Part shown: positions 1 to 10,602 of the stretch, in pieces
Position numbering within the stretch: position 1 is the stretch's first letter
How the letters are laid out: each line of letters opens with the position of its first letter
NCBI GenBank assembly: GCA_922989275.2
Contig: OV277861.1
Coordinates: 20,366,479 to 20,430,478, forward strand
DNA: 64,000 nucleotides
DNA from: Gari tellinella
Lineage: Eukaryota; Mollusca; Bivalvia; Cardiida; Psammobiidae
Direction: 5' to 3'
The notes under the pieces: generated by a model
Databases searched by the model: none
Seen by the model: only the letters and a program-made list of their open reading frames with translations
What the model was told of the DNA's origin: nothing
Program-made: the position numbers and the translations under genes

Positions 1-171
1 ATAAACGTTTGCAAACAGCAAATAGCCAGATCAGAGGACGCGCTAAAAGCGCGTCCTCTGATCTGGCTATTTGCTGTTTGTAGCAAGTGATTATAAAAAA
101 TATAAACTAAAAGTTAAAATTTTGACTTACGCAAAACATTTTCGTAAGTAGTTTAGTAAAACGGACCCCAG
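1..171. repeat. F6 MITE, cut by the window edge
   Basis: This is the right part of a short inverted-repeat element. A long hairpin (about 9-82) has arms reading AAACAGCAAATAGCCAGATC on both strands and a GCGCTAAAAGCGC centre. It is followed by the family's right end with TTACGCAAAA and AGTAAAACGGACCCC. Full-length copies lie at 21701-21942 and 61718-61961, so this copy lacks only its left end. Confidence 0.8.
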
Positions 172-339
172 AGCAGTCAAATAACCCGGCGTCTGATCAG
201 ATCCGGAACGGTTTGCCATTTAGAAAATAAACAGGTAATCGAGAGAATGTCCAACAATCGGTCATTATTCACCTTATAATGCATTGATTTGCGTTTCGTT
301 TCAAGTAAACGCGACAAAAATATATTCACCACTGTATCT

Positions 340-466
340 AAAAGCACGTCCATTGATCTGGCTATTTGCTGTTTGTAGCAAGTGATAATGAAAAACATAA
401 ATTAAAATTTAAAATTTTGACTCACGCAAAAGTTTTGCATAAGTTGTTTAGTAAAACGGGCCCCTT
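340..466. repeat. F6 MITE, right half only
   Basis: This is a second, incomplete F6 copy close to the first. Only the right hairpin arm (GATCTGGCTATTTGCTG) and the right terminus ending AGTAAAACGGGCCCC are present. The left arm is missing, so it cannot fold as the full copies do. Confidence 0.65.
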
Positions 467-655
467 ATCTAGATGCTGCGTTAAGATCGTGGCGTATGAT
501 CAGGATTTACACGCTATAATATCTGTATATTTTAAATGAATAGATTGCGAAAGCAAGCAGTATTTTGACTGTATAGTATTTTAAAAGTACATATGTATAT
601 AAACAAATTGAACACTCACCTGTCTGTTAAGATAGCGTTGCTATTAGATGTTAAT

Positions 656-775
656 TTAGCCTACTGGCATTGGAGGAAATGGTTTGCCTGGACCTTCCGC
701 GGGTATTTCCGCAGATATCACAACCACATGTAAGAGCAGGACAGCAACAATGCATACTGCGATCAGGAGCTTCAT
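656..775 (-). CDS. gene D: short secreted Pro-rich peptide
   Basis: The reading frame encodes 39 residues. Residues 1-22 form a strong signal peptide (MKLLIAVCIVAVLLLHVVVI then SA). The mature part is a 17-residue acidic/Pro-rich peptide, EIPAEGPGKPFPPMPVG, without cysteine. I chose this ATG because an intron acceptor (TTGTATTTCAG) ends at 788, 12 bases upstream of it, as in genes A-C. The exon continues past the TAA to a near-perfect donor (ACAG|GTGAGT) at 620/619, so at least one 3' exon lies beyond the window. A TATA box and leader exon at 3079-3164 fit it. A longer upstream ORF starting at 883 runs through the acceptor and is not favoured. I do not recognise the product; a secreted peptide is the only functional claim. 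Confidence 0.6.
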   Translation of the reverse strand: MKLLIAVCIVAVLLLHVVVISAEIPAEGPGKPFPPMPVG

Positions 776-1211
776 GATTAATAACGGCTGAAATACAATA
801 GTCAACTGCAAAAAACATTTGTCGCACTGAAGGTGAATTGACATAAGAAACATATTACACTCTTGCATAAAAATGATATTCATCTTCTGAAAGATTTAAA
901 ACACTTATTTTATGTCAATCTAAGGTGCATACAGATTCATAAAATTTACTAGTTGCAAAAGTGAGCCTATCCACCTATTCGATGATACTCTTAACTTTAT
1001 TAACCATTATCGTACAAAGCGCAATTTGACTAACACTGTATACAGTTTGGATTCTGATCAGACGTCGCAAAACGCGACGTCTGATCAATTTACAAACGGT
1101 GTTACATGTACGCACACTCATGGGGTTTCTTCAATAAAAGATAAAAATAAGAATTTTTGACAATTTTCGCAGAGGATATATTTGAAACAGACGACACTTC
1201 AGCATGATAAG

Positions 1212-1468
1212 CAGGGCTACCATTTCTCCACAATTTTCCTACGTATTCGGATTTTTAGCATAGCAGATCGTAGATTAAAACAGTCTGAAAGTAAAAGCAG
1301 AATGCGCCTTAAGGCGCATTCTGCTTTACTTTCAACCTGTTTTGAGCAGTCATGTGTCTTCAAAACAAGAAACAGACTATGGGGTATAGGTACGATTAGT
1401 AAAATTGCGTCTGAAAAATTGAACATTTGAAATCTTAGGATTTTTATGATCAACTTACGGCAGCCCTG
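1212..1468. repeat. F9 MITE (CAGGGCTNCCAT ends)
   Basis: The termini are CAGGGCTACCATTTCTCC and its inverted counterpart GGCAGCCCTG. The centre is a hairpin with the GCAGAATGCGCCTTAAGGCG core, which P2 elements also carry. Other copies are at 5824-6038, 16668-16907 and 19064-19317. Confidence 0.8.
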
Positions 1469-2403
1469 GATAAGGGTAAAATAGTACGACATTTTCTTCA
1501 GTATAAAATGTACATGTTATGTTCAAATGTAAAACTCCAGGTATAGTTACTGAATTAAGCTCTACTAGAGTCAGTCTGTCCCATCCGTTTATTTAATAAA
1601 ATTGGATCGGAAGGGTATTGATTGTCTTAAAAAAAAGTTCATAACTCATTTTCATTTGCGCAGCAAACATTTTGAATTTGACAATTGGTATGGCTCCAAA
1701 TCGGTCGCAATAGATATGACATTTTCGCCCACACATGTTTTTCGGAAACGAATAACGTCATTTCCATTGTAACACTTCATAAAAATAATTTAGTATTTCC
1801 AAAATCTTGAAAAACAAGCATCATAAGACCAATTGTACAAAATAATTATTGTAAAGATGAAAAGCAATATGTTTCTTACTTGAATTAAGTCATTTTCAAC
1901 AAAAGCTAAACGTTTCCAATGTATTCATTCCATACGTTTGTTAAAATTAATTCTTTTCAAAGCACGAATGAATTAAATCTTGCAAAAGTGCACACGTGAA
2001 TGTGTCGCATGTGTATTTAAAGATTGAGAACCGATTTAAACCCAAAAATCCTAAGTCATGAAATTCTGAATTGAGACCGACAGATTGTATTTCTAAAAGG
2101 AAGTAAACGGAGAAGTTGGACAAAAACGCTTTACGGGGAGAAAACTTGATCAATTTGGAGTTTTAAATCAGGTTAGTTTCTTTTGCACCAGTTGGTGCAA
2201 AACCAGATCTTTTTCTACAAAAGAGTACTAAAAAATGAATTTGGCGCAATGTCAATCCACGAAATGAACCTGTAATCGCCAAACGACACACCAAGTATGT
2301 TTCAATGAAAGCCATATGTACGCACACGACACTCTTTTATACATCTGGTTTTAAAATGGGAAATTATTTTACTTTTCACAGTTTATAGTTTAGACATAGG
2401 CTT

Positions 2404-2615
2404 TTAACTCCTTCACTACCATGACGTCCTCATTTTTATACACTTGACGTCTGCTTCTCAAGTTTGAGTTTCTAGGTATTTTGACTTGATAAGTATTAAC
2501 ACGAATATCAAATAGATTGTATTCTGATCAGACACCGCGTCACGCGGCGTCTGACCAGGATTTGAACTAATTACAAACAACCATTGTAATCAAGGTAAGG
2601 CGGTTAAGGAGTTAA
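2404..2615. repeat. P1 MITE (TTAA, piggyBac-like ends)
   Basis: TTAA-flanked ends TTAACTCCTTCACTACC and GGCGGTTAAGGAGTTAA enclose a hairpin with arms CTGATCAGACACCGCG and CGCGGCGTCTGACCAG. The arms have diverged and the TIRs are imperfect, so it is an older copy. Confidence 0.7.
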
Positions 2616-3078
2616 GTGTTTATATATATGGAAATATTACCCTCATTTTAAGTCCAATCGATAGTTATAGGGTATAATACAATGTTTACGATGTGGTATT
2701 CAAAAACAACAAAAACACTTGACCATATCAGTCGTGAATCATAAACTTGCAAATTTATATAAAAGAGTGTTATCTTTTTATGTTGTATTTAAAACTTTTT
2801 TTTTTTTAAATAAAACCTATTATTGTCACTGTCATATGTGAGTTTACTGGGTTTTTTAAAAAACATTTTTAAAACTTACTAGGTTTCTGATCTGAATGAA
2901 AACTGGTTGACACAAACACTGATATTTATTCAGTTAAAATCCATGAAATTTCATTATGAGGGTAGTTTCAAACATACTAAATCTTATTACAAGAATATTA
3001 GAAAAGGCAAACATATTCAAACTAAGCAACTGTTGTATTGAATAACAATTTTCCAGAAACTGAAAAATGGTTACGAAC

Positions 3079-3164
3079 CTTGTCCCGAAATCTGTTGCTG
3101 TGTATCTTTGACAGTTTTCTGTGGGTTATTTGATTTGTGCCTTGCGCTTGCGTGCTTTATAAAA
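3079..3164 (-). promoter_or_regulatory. gene D promoter and leader exon
   Basis: On the minus strand a TATA box (TTTTATAAAGC, 3154-3164) precedes a short leader with a start expected near 3130. The leader ends ...TTCGGGACAAG at 3079, followed by the donor GTTCGTAACC. The arrangement and the ACAAG|GTTYGTA junction match the leaders of genes A, B and C. The transcription start is inferred from TATA spacing. Confidence 0.55.
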
Positions 3165-3481
3165 TCGAATATAAGGAAGTAACCTCTTAAATGATTTTAC
3201 TCAGTTTATAGCATGTATATATACTTTATGAATATTGAAGTACATGATGTTTTTGATATTTACAGTAACATTTTGTTATTTAACAGAATATCCAGGTATA
3301 GTGTAAAGCCCTGATACCTTTTCCACATATAGAAGACTAGGTACCACTACGTGCCCACATGGTCACGTATTGACAACAATTTTGACACGTTAGAGGGTCT
3401 TGTCTGTGCACTAATTATATACCCGTCACTAGGGTTCAATGAATTAGGAATGCGGTTTTATGAGAGGTTACTGTAAATGGA

Positions 3482-4600
3482 AATATATATATTTAAGAGC
3501 AATTCTCTGTAACCATCAACCAGGTTATATAGGGGGGTCGGCACGCATAGTCACCGATTTGCATGAAACTTACATCATTTGTATTTCTCTACATGAAATG
3601 GGAAAAAATACACCGAAAATTTATTTCCCACATCCGGTTGCCATGGGAACGCGAAATTAAGATTTTCGCCAAAAATCAGTGTTTTTGGTGAGTAAAATAT
3701 GACAAATTCACAGACTTTTTCAGAGAAAACTGTACATATTTCAGATAAAATGACATTCGTATGTTGAACTATGACACTTTGCCAATAAAATAGCATTGTA
3801 GGATTCGACTCAACATACACCCAATTGGTAGGCACGTGCGATCTTTAGGGGCCAATATACTGAAAGTGAGAAATCATGATTTAGGCATATTTTAAGGACT
3901 GGTAGAATATTTATGCATCCATGCTGAGCTTGAATATGATCACTCATAGCAAGTAACACATGTGTTGTTTACGGTTTTGGAAGAATACCTTTGGGATTCT
4001 GGTTGCTAAGGGGGTAACCATGACAACGAAACTATCGACTTTTTAATGTTGTAATTTCCTATGTAACTGAGCAGGATTGCTTAAAAGATACCAGGATCAT
4101 TCTGAAATTGCTATTACCATATATTTTAGTGTTATTAAATGAAAGTAGAAGACAACACATACAGATATTAGTTGGTAACTATGGTAACCCCCGCAAACAG
4201 AACGTAATTTACTGAAAATATGTGCCAAATTCAAGACTTTCGGAACGCAAAATACAGAAAACTATCAAAACTATTACACACTTTCTTAAATTAGATTCAG
4301 TATCAGGTTTGCAAGTTAGCACTGTCTTGTAAACATTCACTGTTAAGATGAAAACGGCATTTGGTTGCCTTAGTAACCGCTCAATGCAATTGCTAAATAA
4401 GAGCCTTATATTGAAAATGTGAGTCAAACTAAAGTTCTTTTTAAGGAAAAGTACAGCAACATATCAGAACCATGGTACCGTAGTTGCATCATCAGATTTG
4501 ATAGTTAGCAGTGTCGTATAATTTTCACTTTAAACATAAAAATAACGTTTGGTTACCATAGCAACCACTCACATATGGTACGTTTAAGACACCTAATTGT
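3482..4600. repeat. dispersed repeat with 188-bp unit tail, copy 1
   Basis: This stretch closely matches 52113-53200. It begins AGCAATTCTCTGTAACCATC in both, then follows the same order of motifs (GGGGGGTCGGCACGCATAG, GTTGCCATGG). It ends in about two or three degenerate units of about 188 bases marked by GTAACCNNNGCAACCACTCA. Short open frames within it are not conserved between the copies, so I do not call a gene. Confidence 0.75.
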
Positions 4601-5190
4601 GTTTTGTTTTGTTTCTTCTGTATCAATGTTTTATGGTGTTTATATATACCATGCATTTTATTCCGTTGCAATGCACGTAGTTATTTCATAATTGCATCGA
4701 CTTATTTTGTTTGAAGACAGAACATCGACTACCGGATTGTGTATTTGATTCATTTTACATGTTTCTGTCATTAATGAGTGGTATTCTGAATACAAGTGTA
4801 CACTCATATGTATAGTACAGTAAATATTGTTGTTTGCTACGATCATTGAACACCAGCATATTATAGAAAAAATCCTTCTTCCATTGATAAACGCTTATTG
4901 GTGCAACATTATTCTGAATTAACTTTAAGAGAACGCAAAATTTGAGTGCTGCGATCAAGATTACCGCGTACACCGATTTGACCGGGATGTCCTTTTGTAC
5001 CTAGCTCAGATGCCCGGTATATCGGCTGATAACATCAACATATGTTCAGGCTCCAAGCTGTTTGACAGTCATGTCTGTGTTTCATCATTCAAATACCTAC
5101 ATTGTGAAATTTTAAAATGAAATGTAGCAACAATTTTAATTTGGTGGGTTTTTTTTTTCAGAAAAGGGGCCAATTAGCAGCGCATTTAAA
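4601..5190. other. AT-rich spacer
   Basis: I see no TIR element, tandem repeat or supported gene here. Two overlapping short minus-strand frames look like chance frames. Confidence 0.4.
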
Positions 5191-5207
5191 TACCGCGATA
5201 GCCTTAC

Positions 5208-5370
5208 TTAAATTGCAAGCTGGACCTTTCCAACCTTTGGAACATCCAGAAAGGCACACCCCTGTGTCGATATCACATTGCGATCCATAGCTCACGTGGC
5301 ACGAAGTTAAAACACTTTAGGCTATTAAGCCTAAGATGGGCAGATAGGCTAACGATGAGATTGAAACCAT
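5208..5370 (-). pseudogene. orphan exon: signal-like peptide, stop, EGF-like module
   Basis: From ATG at 5370 the minus strand reads a hydrophobic signal-like segment, MVSISSLAYLPILGLIA, then TAA (5319-5317). The same frame continues SVLTSCHVSYGSQCDIDTG and VCLSGCSKGWKGPACN to a donor (TTTAA|GTAAGG, 5208/5207). The spacing of the cysteines and GW.GP.C is that of EGF-like repeats in MEGF-type receptors and secreted proteins. The single in-frame stop lies exactly between the signal-like segment and the module. This suggests a recently inactivated first exon, a sequencing error, or a start elsewhere. No partner exons were found downstream towards lower coordinates. The EGF-like reading is fairly secure; whether the gene is live is not. 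Confidence 0.5.
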
Positions 5371-5823
5371 AGTATTTATTAACGGAAAACAAATAATGCA
5401 AATAAGCCGTGCCATGATAAAACCTGACTTATTGCATTGCAGACAGTGTATATTATGGCTAGTCATCGCATCAAAGACTTGGCTAGTCTTGATCTACACT
5501 GCTTGGTATATGTATCTGTATTGTATACGGTAGTTGGCAGTGTATACCAAATTCATATACATAGCGTGGTCTGTACAATGTTGCAACGCAATAAGGCTGG
5601 TTATGTCATGGCACGGCTCGGGTATATCTTCTGTGAATTCTAAAATCGCTGGAACAAATCCGAAATGCACCAATAAAACACCAAACCTAAAGCACGCAAT
5701 GTGGCTATGTGTATTAAGAAACCTACTGATTAAAGAAATCAGCCGATCTTCCATCAATTATAAAGTGCTTCGTCTCTTTGATCATTCACAGGATTTTGGT
5801 TGGGAAAGGAGTGTAGGCAGCAG
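5371..5823. other. no recognised feature
   Basis: Overlapping short frames occur on both strands (for example 5437-5643 plus and 5494-5757 minus), but there is no splice or composition signal that separates them from chance. Confidence 0.35.
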
Positions 5824-6038
5824 CAGGGCTGCAATAAGTTGATCATAAAAATCCTAAGATTTTCAATTTTCAGACGCAGTTTTACTAATCGTACCTTTAC
5901 CCCATAATCTGTTTCTTGTTTTGAAGACACATGCCTGCTTAAAACAGGTTCTGCTTTACTTGCAGCCTGTTTTAAGCTACGGTCTGCTAGGATAAAAATC
6001 CGAATACTTAGGAAAAATCCGGAGAAATGGCAGCCCTG
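5824..6038. repeat. F9 MITE
   Basis: It begins CAGGGCTGCAATAAGTTG and ends GAGAAATGGCAGCCCTG. The internal hairpin is diverged (CTTAAAACAGGTTCTGCTTT). Confidence 0.75.
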
Positions 6039-6256
6039 CAGCAGGTTCGCGCGTTTAAGCAAGCGTCAACTCGTAACAACTAGACGTTTTCCGTACTTTT
6101 TATCAAAAACAGATTGGCGCTTATTGCCTTCGATGTCAACTTTCTTATAAAAACCAAGAACGAAAATATTTTCAAACTACATACAGACACAGACAGATGA
6201 GTGTGATATATGATGAGAGTATAATGAAGTACACAATTATAATTTTTCTACTTTAT

Positions 6257-7633
6257 TTAACCCCTTCACTGCCTTACACCGAATGAATGCAATAAGTATT
6301 TTCAAACACTTTGCATCCTGATCAGACACCGCTTTTCGCGGCGTCTGATCAGGATCCAAACTATTGACAGTCAGATTTATATTTCTCAAGGTAATCCAAT
6401 GTAAAATGTCGAGTAATTGTAAAATAAAAATGATTTTTTGATTGAGTACTACATGTTATTCCCCCTGTCTTGTGGTAAAATATGGAAGCTTTTCACCAAC
6501 TGTTAGTGAATATGTTTTAAAAAAATGCACATAGTTCATCTAGCCTGACAGGTCGGATAGTAAGCAGGAAAATAAAAGGACACAATTTAATATTCCTGAA
6601 AGTTAAAACTTTTCTATTCCTCCATAACACATTGACACCTTTACGTTATGTCTATAGCAGAGGAAGTTATTGTCCCACCAATTCATGCATCATATGATGT
6701 ATAAAAAAATATATTTTGAACCATTTTCTTTAACAGATTTTACACTACGGATTTACTTTAAATGACTTAAATGTTATGTGTTTGTACAAAAAACGTTAAC
6801 TGGGACAAAGTAAACAACTTGCTTATTATGTTGAACGATTTTTAAGCAGTTTACATCTACAATATGAAGATGTTTTGAGGCACCCAACGAGACTTCAAAC
6901 TGGTGTAAGAGACATCGATTTAATTTAAAAAATACTTTATAAACGGGTGTATTGCGCCTTATAATCTTCTAAAAATTAGTTAAGGATATATTCCTAGAAA
7001 ACAAAACCATCGGTGTAATAATATCCTCAATTTATGAAGTTCTATTGACCTATTAATTCTTTTTTACCTTGGTGAAACTTTCGGTTCTCGATTGGAGAAC
7101 CTTCATCAAACTAAGACTTCCACAGGGAAGTGACGTCACAGGGATGGTTACTACTGGACTGGTTCCAAGTAGTAAACGAAGGCCTGAAGATAGGGTTGAT
7201 CTGGTAGCCCCCTCGTCCCTGTTCATCACCTGTGCCTCCCCCGTTATGTGTAGGGATTCTCTCAACTCAACAGGCCATTATTTATATCTGGGAACCAGTC
7301 CAGTAGTAAAACCGCCCTGTGACGTCACTTTCCCGCGGAAGTTCCAATCTGATGAAGGTTCTCCAATGGAGAATCGAAACTGTCACCAAGGTAAAAATGA
7401 TTTGGATAAATCAATAGAACGTTGACATTATCCTTCAGGCTTCAGAGAACATATCTGTATATTCCCTCTACATGTATGTCATTTTGAACACTGAAAATGC
7501 CACGTTTAAACGAAAAAACGTGATCTTCTGGGTTGGAATAACTTCATTCAATATACCTTAAATTTCAATTTGAGAAATAAAAGCAGTCGACAATTGCTTA
7601 AAGCGGATACCGCATTGACAGTGAAGGGGTTTA
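6257..7633. repeat. P1 MITE split by a later 1.15-kb insertion
   Basis: The left half starts TTAACCCCTTCACTGCC (about 6257) and includes the hairpin ATCCTGATCAGACACCGC, then breaks near 6400. The matching right half, with AATTTGAGAAATAAAAGCAG and GACAGTGAAGGGG, resumes near 7550 and ends about 7633. In intact copies such as 31739-31953 these two parts are contiguous. The intervening DNA holds the separate inverted-repeat element at 7061-7398. Confidence 0.65.
7061..7398. repeat. inverted-repeat element with arms of about 110 bp
   Basis: The left arm (TTTTTACCTTGGTGAAACTT, through GTGACGTCACAGGG, to ACTACTGGACTGGTTCC) returns as its reverse complement at about 7290-7398 (GGAACCAGTCCAGTAGT to CACCAAGGTAAAAA). 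The roughly 120-base middle is GC-richer than its surroundings. Plus-strand and minus-strand open frames across it mirror the arms and are not a gene. Confidence 0.8.
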
Positions 7634-8564
7634 AAGTTTGAAACAACCCGATCGTAGATGTATATATGTCATTGGCACAGTCACTATTTCCCTACAAAAA
7701 CAGTTAAGCTTACCTTTAGCATGTTGTTATTGCTTTGCAATATGTGCCTTCTGATATTATCCTCAGAATTTATTCATCTACATTTTCTTTCTGATAATAA
7801 CATCTAGCACCAGCGTGTCAAGCATTTTTAAGTCAGATGAAATATGGAATTTCTTTTATTTCTAATCTGGTTCCAAACTGCAACAGTAATCGACAATTCG
7901 CCCGTTGCTTACATAAAGGTAAAGACCTAAAGCAAAGGAAATAAAAAATATATTTACCCTCGTTTAACATTTTCGTCGTATGGTGATACATTAATATTCG
8001 TATTATCGCTTACGGCTGCTGTAATGACGTTTTATGGTAGATTTTAATATTTTGGTGATTGGAATATTGAAAACCAATAGTCAACCCTTTTGGCGCCAAA
8101 TAAATCGTGACTTTTTTACCCTTTCACCTCCATATTGTCGGCTGCTTTAGTATTGCAGTCAGTAATATCGTTTCAAAGTTAGATTAAATGCGGTATACCT
8201 TGTGTTAAACAGTTTAGAGCCTGATAAGAAGTCGAGTTACGCTGTGTCTGATCTGGATCAACATTGTTTGCAAAGACGACTGTATGCGGTTTCGGCGGTG
8301 AAATTGGCCCAGAGATTGCCTCGCTTTGCTAATGTAGAGGTTAACCGACAATGACCACAAAGGCAATATTCTCAATTCACAAATTATGAACTTTACAAAA
8401 GATATGTTTATATAAATATAGTAATCTTTGTCCGCTGAAAAATCGTCTGCATTGAAAGTCCCATCTGCAAGTGTGTCAATTTCTGTTTCATTCATTTTCT
8501 ATAAATGAAAACTAAACATTTAGTGACCAAATGTTTTAGATCCAGATATCAGATATCACAATTA
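7634..8564. other. AT-rich DNA with a P1 relic
   Basis: A decayed P1 element is visible at about 8118-8280 (TTTCACCTCCATATTGTCGG, then CCTGATAAGAAGTCGAG). The remainder shows no gene or repeat that I recognise. Confidence 0.4.
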
Positions 8565-8906
8565 CAGCGTTCCCTCTCTACAACGATACCCAATGGGAGA
8601 CAACAAATATGTGCGTTGTTCGGAGGAAGTCGTTATAGGGAGGGAACTTGGCTTACATTTGGAAACAGTTTGACTCCAGACGCGGCGTCTGATCTGGATT
8701 CAAGATGTTTTCCACTTGTCTTAATTTTTTTTCTGTCAAAATGGCTCTTATGTTAATTTGAGAAAAAAGGCAGACGGCAATTCTAAGTAAACTATATTGC
8801 AGCCGTGAAAAGGTTGGACATAATTAAATTGCTTTTGGAACAACGGCAATCGTCGTTATAAGGAGGAAACCGTTGTTGGGAGGGCCGTTGTAAAGAGGGA
8901 ACACTG
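8565..8906. repeat. T4 MITE (Tc1/mariner-like ends)
   Basis: It begins TA-CAGCGTTCCCTCTCTACAA and ends GGGCCGTTGTAAAGAGGGAACACTG in inverse orientation. An internal GACGCGGCGTCTGATC remnant of the hairpin core is present. Confidence 0.7.
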
Positions 8907-8978
8907 ACAAATGGTTAAATTGAAAAATTCAACTGCTTGTTTAAATGTTTTATTGGTATTGGGCTTACATTGGAGTTA

Positions 8979-9181
8979 CAGTTAAATCTTTCCATTTCGA
9001 TCACTTAAAAGATGGGTAATTGATTGTTTCAAAGACAGGTGATAGCTTAGAGCAAGGTAACAGTAAAACAGAAAGCTCCTAGGAGCTTTCTGTATTACTT
9101 TCACCATGTTTTGAACAATCACCTGTCTTAAATACCTTATAATTAACACAATTTAGTGGTCAAAATAGAGAAGTTGTACTG
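8979..9181. repeat. T3 MITE (CAGTAAAACCTC-type ends)
   Basis: The termini are weakened (CAGTTAAATCTTTCC and TTTAGTGG...ACTG). The central hairpin is strong: GTAAAACAGAAAGCTCCTAG pairs with its inverse, flanked by AAGACAGGTGA and TCACCTGTCTT. Confidence 0.7.
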
Positions 9182-10447
9182 TTTTGTCAATTTCGGTGAA
9201 GTTTTCTAGGATAACTCTCTTTCACTACAGTGTCACACGTTAACGAAATATAGCTAAAATATATAAACTTATTAGTCTCTGTCAAGTAAATGTATCAAGC
9301 ACACATAAGAGAGCAGATATAACGGTCTACGTTATGTTTAGAACATGTTAAGTGAAATCTCAGTGGTTAAAAGGGGCGGAGCAAGCCATGAGAGAACTAT
9401 GTTCTAACTTACTTAGAATATAACCTATAATTTGATTGGCCCACCGTTCTAGCAAACAAACTTCTTCGCGTGCAAACAGCACTTCGCACCTCAAGTACTT
9501 GTGAGCACCAAACATGGAAGTGTTTACAAACTGTTGCGAGGAAGGCGGAGTTATGATAGCTCGTGCAGAGACCACGCGAGGTCAAACAAGGAACATCTTT
9601 AAAAAGATATTCAGCGGAATAGGTGGTGAAAGTAATGCTGTAGATGGGTGTGCAAAATTGTATGAAATTGGGGGTTTCAAAGAATTGTTATATCTTGGAT
9701 TAAAAGGCAAAACATCTAAGTTTACATGGAAAACAGTTACTTTTATTTGAAATATAGCATAACTCTGACAAAAAAGTTATAGTGTGCAGAAATGCAAAAT
9801 AATAATTTAACCCATATCCTAGCTACTGGTAGGAGATCCTCAGATTAAACTATTGTTCTCTATATCAAACTTCATTCATCGAGTTTCTTGAAACAAACTA
9901 TAACTAAATAAACTACTGTGCATGCTCATACCGATACTGTAGTATGTAAAAGCAGTCTGCTGTACATGTTCTACCACCTCATTCCTGTAAATAAATGATG
10001 AAACAAGAACACAATTGTTTTTAACTCATATTAGCTTTCTAGTGTAAAAGTTTAATGTAACATTATTAAATGTCAACAATTGAATCTTCATTTCAGAAAA
10101 AAGTTGTACAACATGCTGAAGTTTTAAAACAGGTTTTTGTTTTACCTACAGTGAGTCGACGTTCAGTCCATAGTGCACCATTTGCCCCCTAATAAGCTTC
10201 ATAGTGTAAATATTTCATGTCAAGTCATTGCATTTAGACTTAACCAAAACTAACACCAAAAGGGACGCAAAAGACCATGCGACTTTATAAGCGGCTCTTA
10301 TTTTTTCGAATAAGAAATAAAATGGTTTCTGAGCTTTTGGAAAAAAATATCATTTATTTTACGAAATACATGGTTTCTTTTTATGTTGGTTGTACTGTAT
10401 GTTTCAGCTACTGTTAGCTGGTGTCAGCCGATTAGTGGGCATATATA
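9182..10447. other. unassigned spacer
   Basis: There is no repeat that I recognise. A GC-richer patch at about 9360-9600 contains an open frame (9514-9750, plus strand, starting MEVFTNCCEEGGVM). It has no recognisable domain, so I do not call it. Confidence 0.35.
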
Positions 10448-10602
10448 CAGTGCTTCCTCCTTATAAAGGCCATCCAAACAACGACTCCCTCCTTACAACG
10501 ACCATTGTCGCAGTTCCCTAAACAGAACAATTATGTCCAACATATTCATAACTGCAATGTCGTCTGCTTAAAATTGCCGTCAGCTATTTTTCTCAAAGTT
10601 AC

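Larger units (their letters stand above)
788..3078 (-). other. gene D intron 1 (predicted)
   Basis: This interval joins the leader-exon donor at 3079/3078 to the coding-exon acceptor at 788/787. It carries an F9 MITE (1212-1468), a P1 MITE (2404-2615) and a small P1-like hairpin relic near 1047-1092. The rest is AT-rich with no coding signal that I can support. Open frames here overlap the MITEs. Confidence 0.5.

Noticed and set aside
7069..7425. 118-codon frame and its mirror on the minus strand
   Set aside because: Both are produced by the inverted arms of the 7061-7398 element.
9514..9750. 78-codon plus-strand frame in a GC-richer patch
   Set aside because: The start context is reasonable, but there is no domain, paralogue or splice support.
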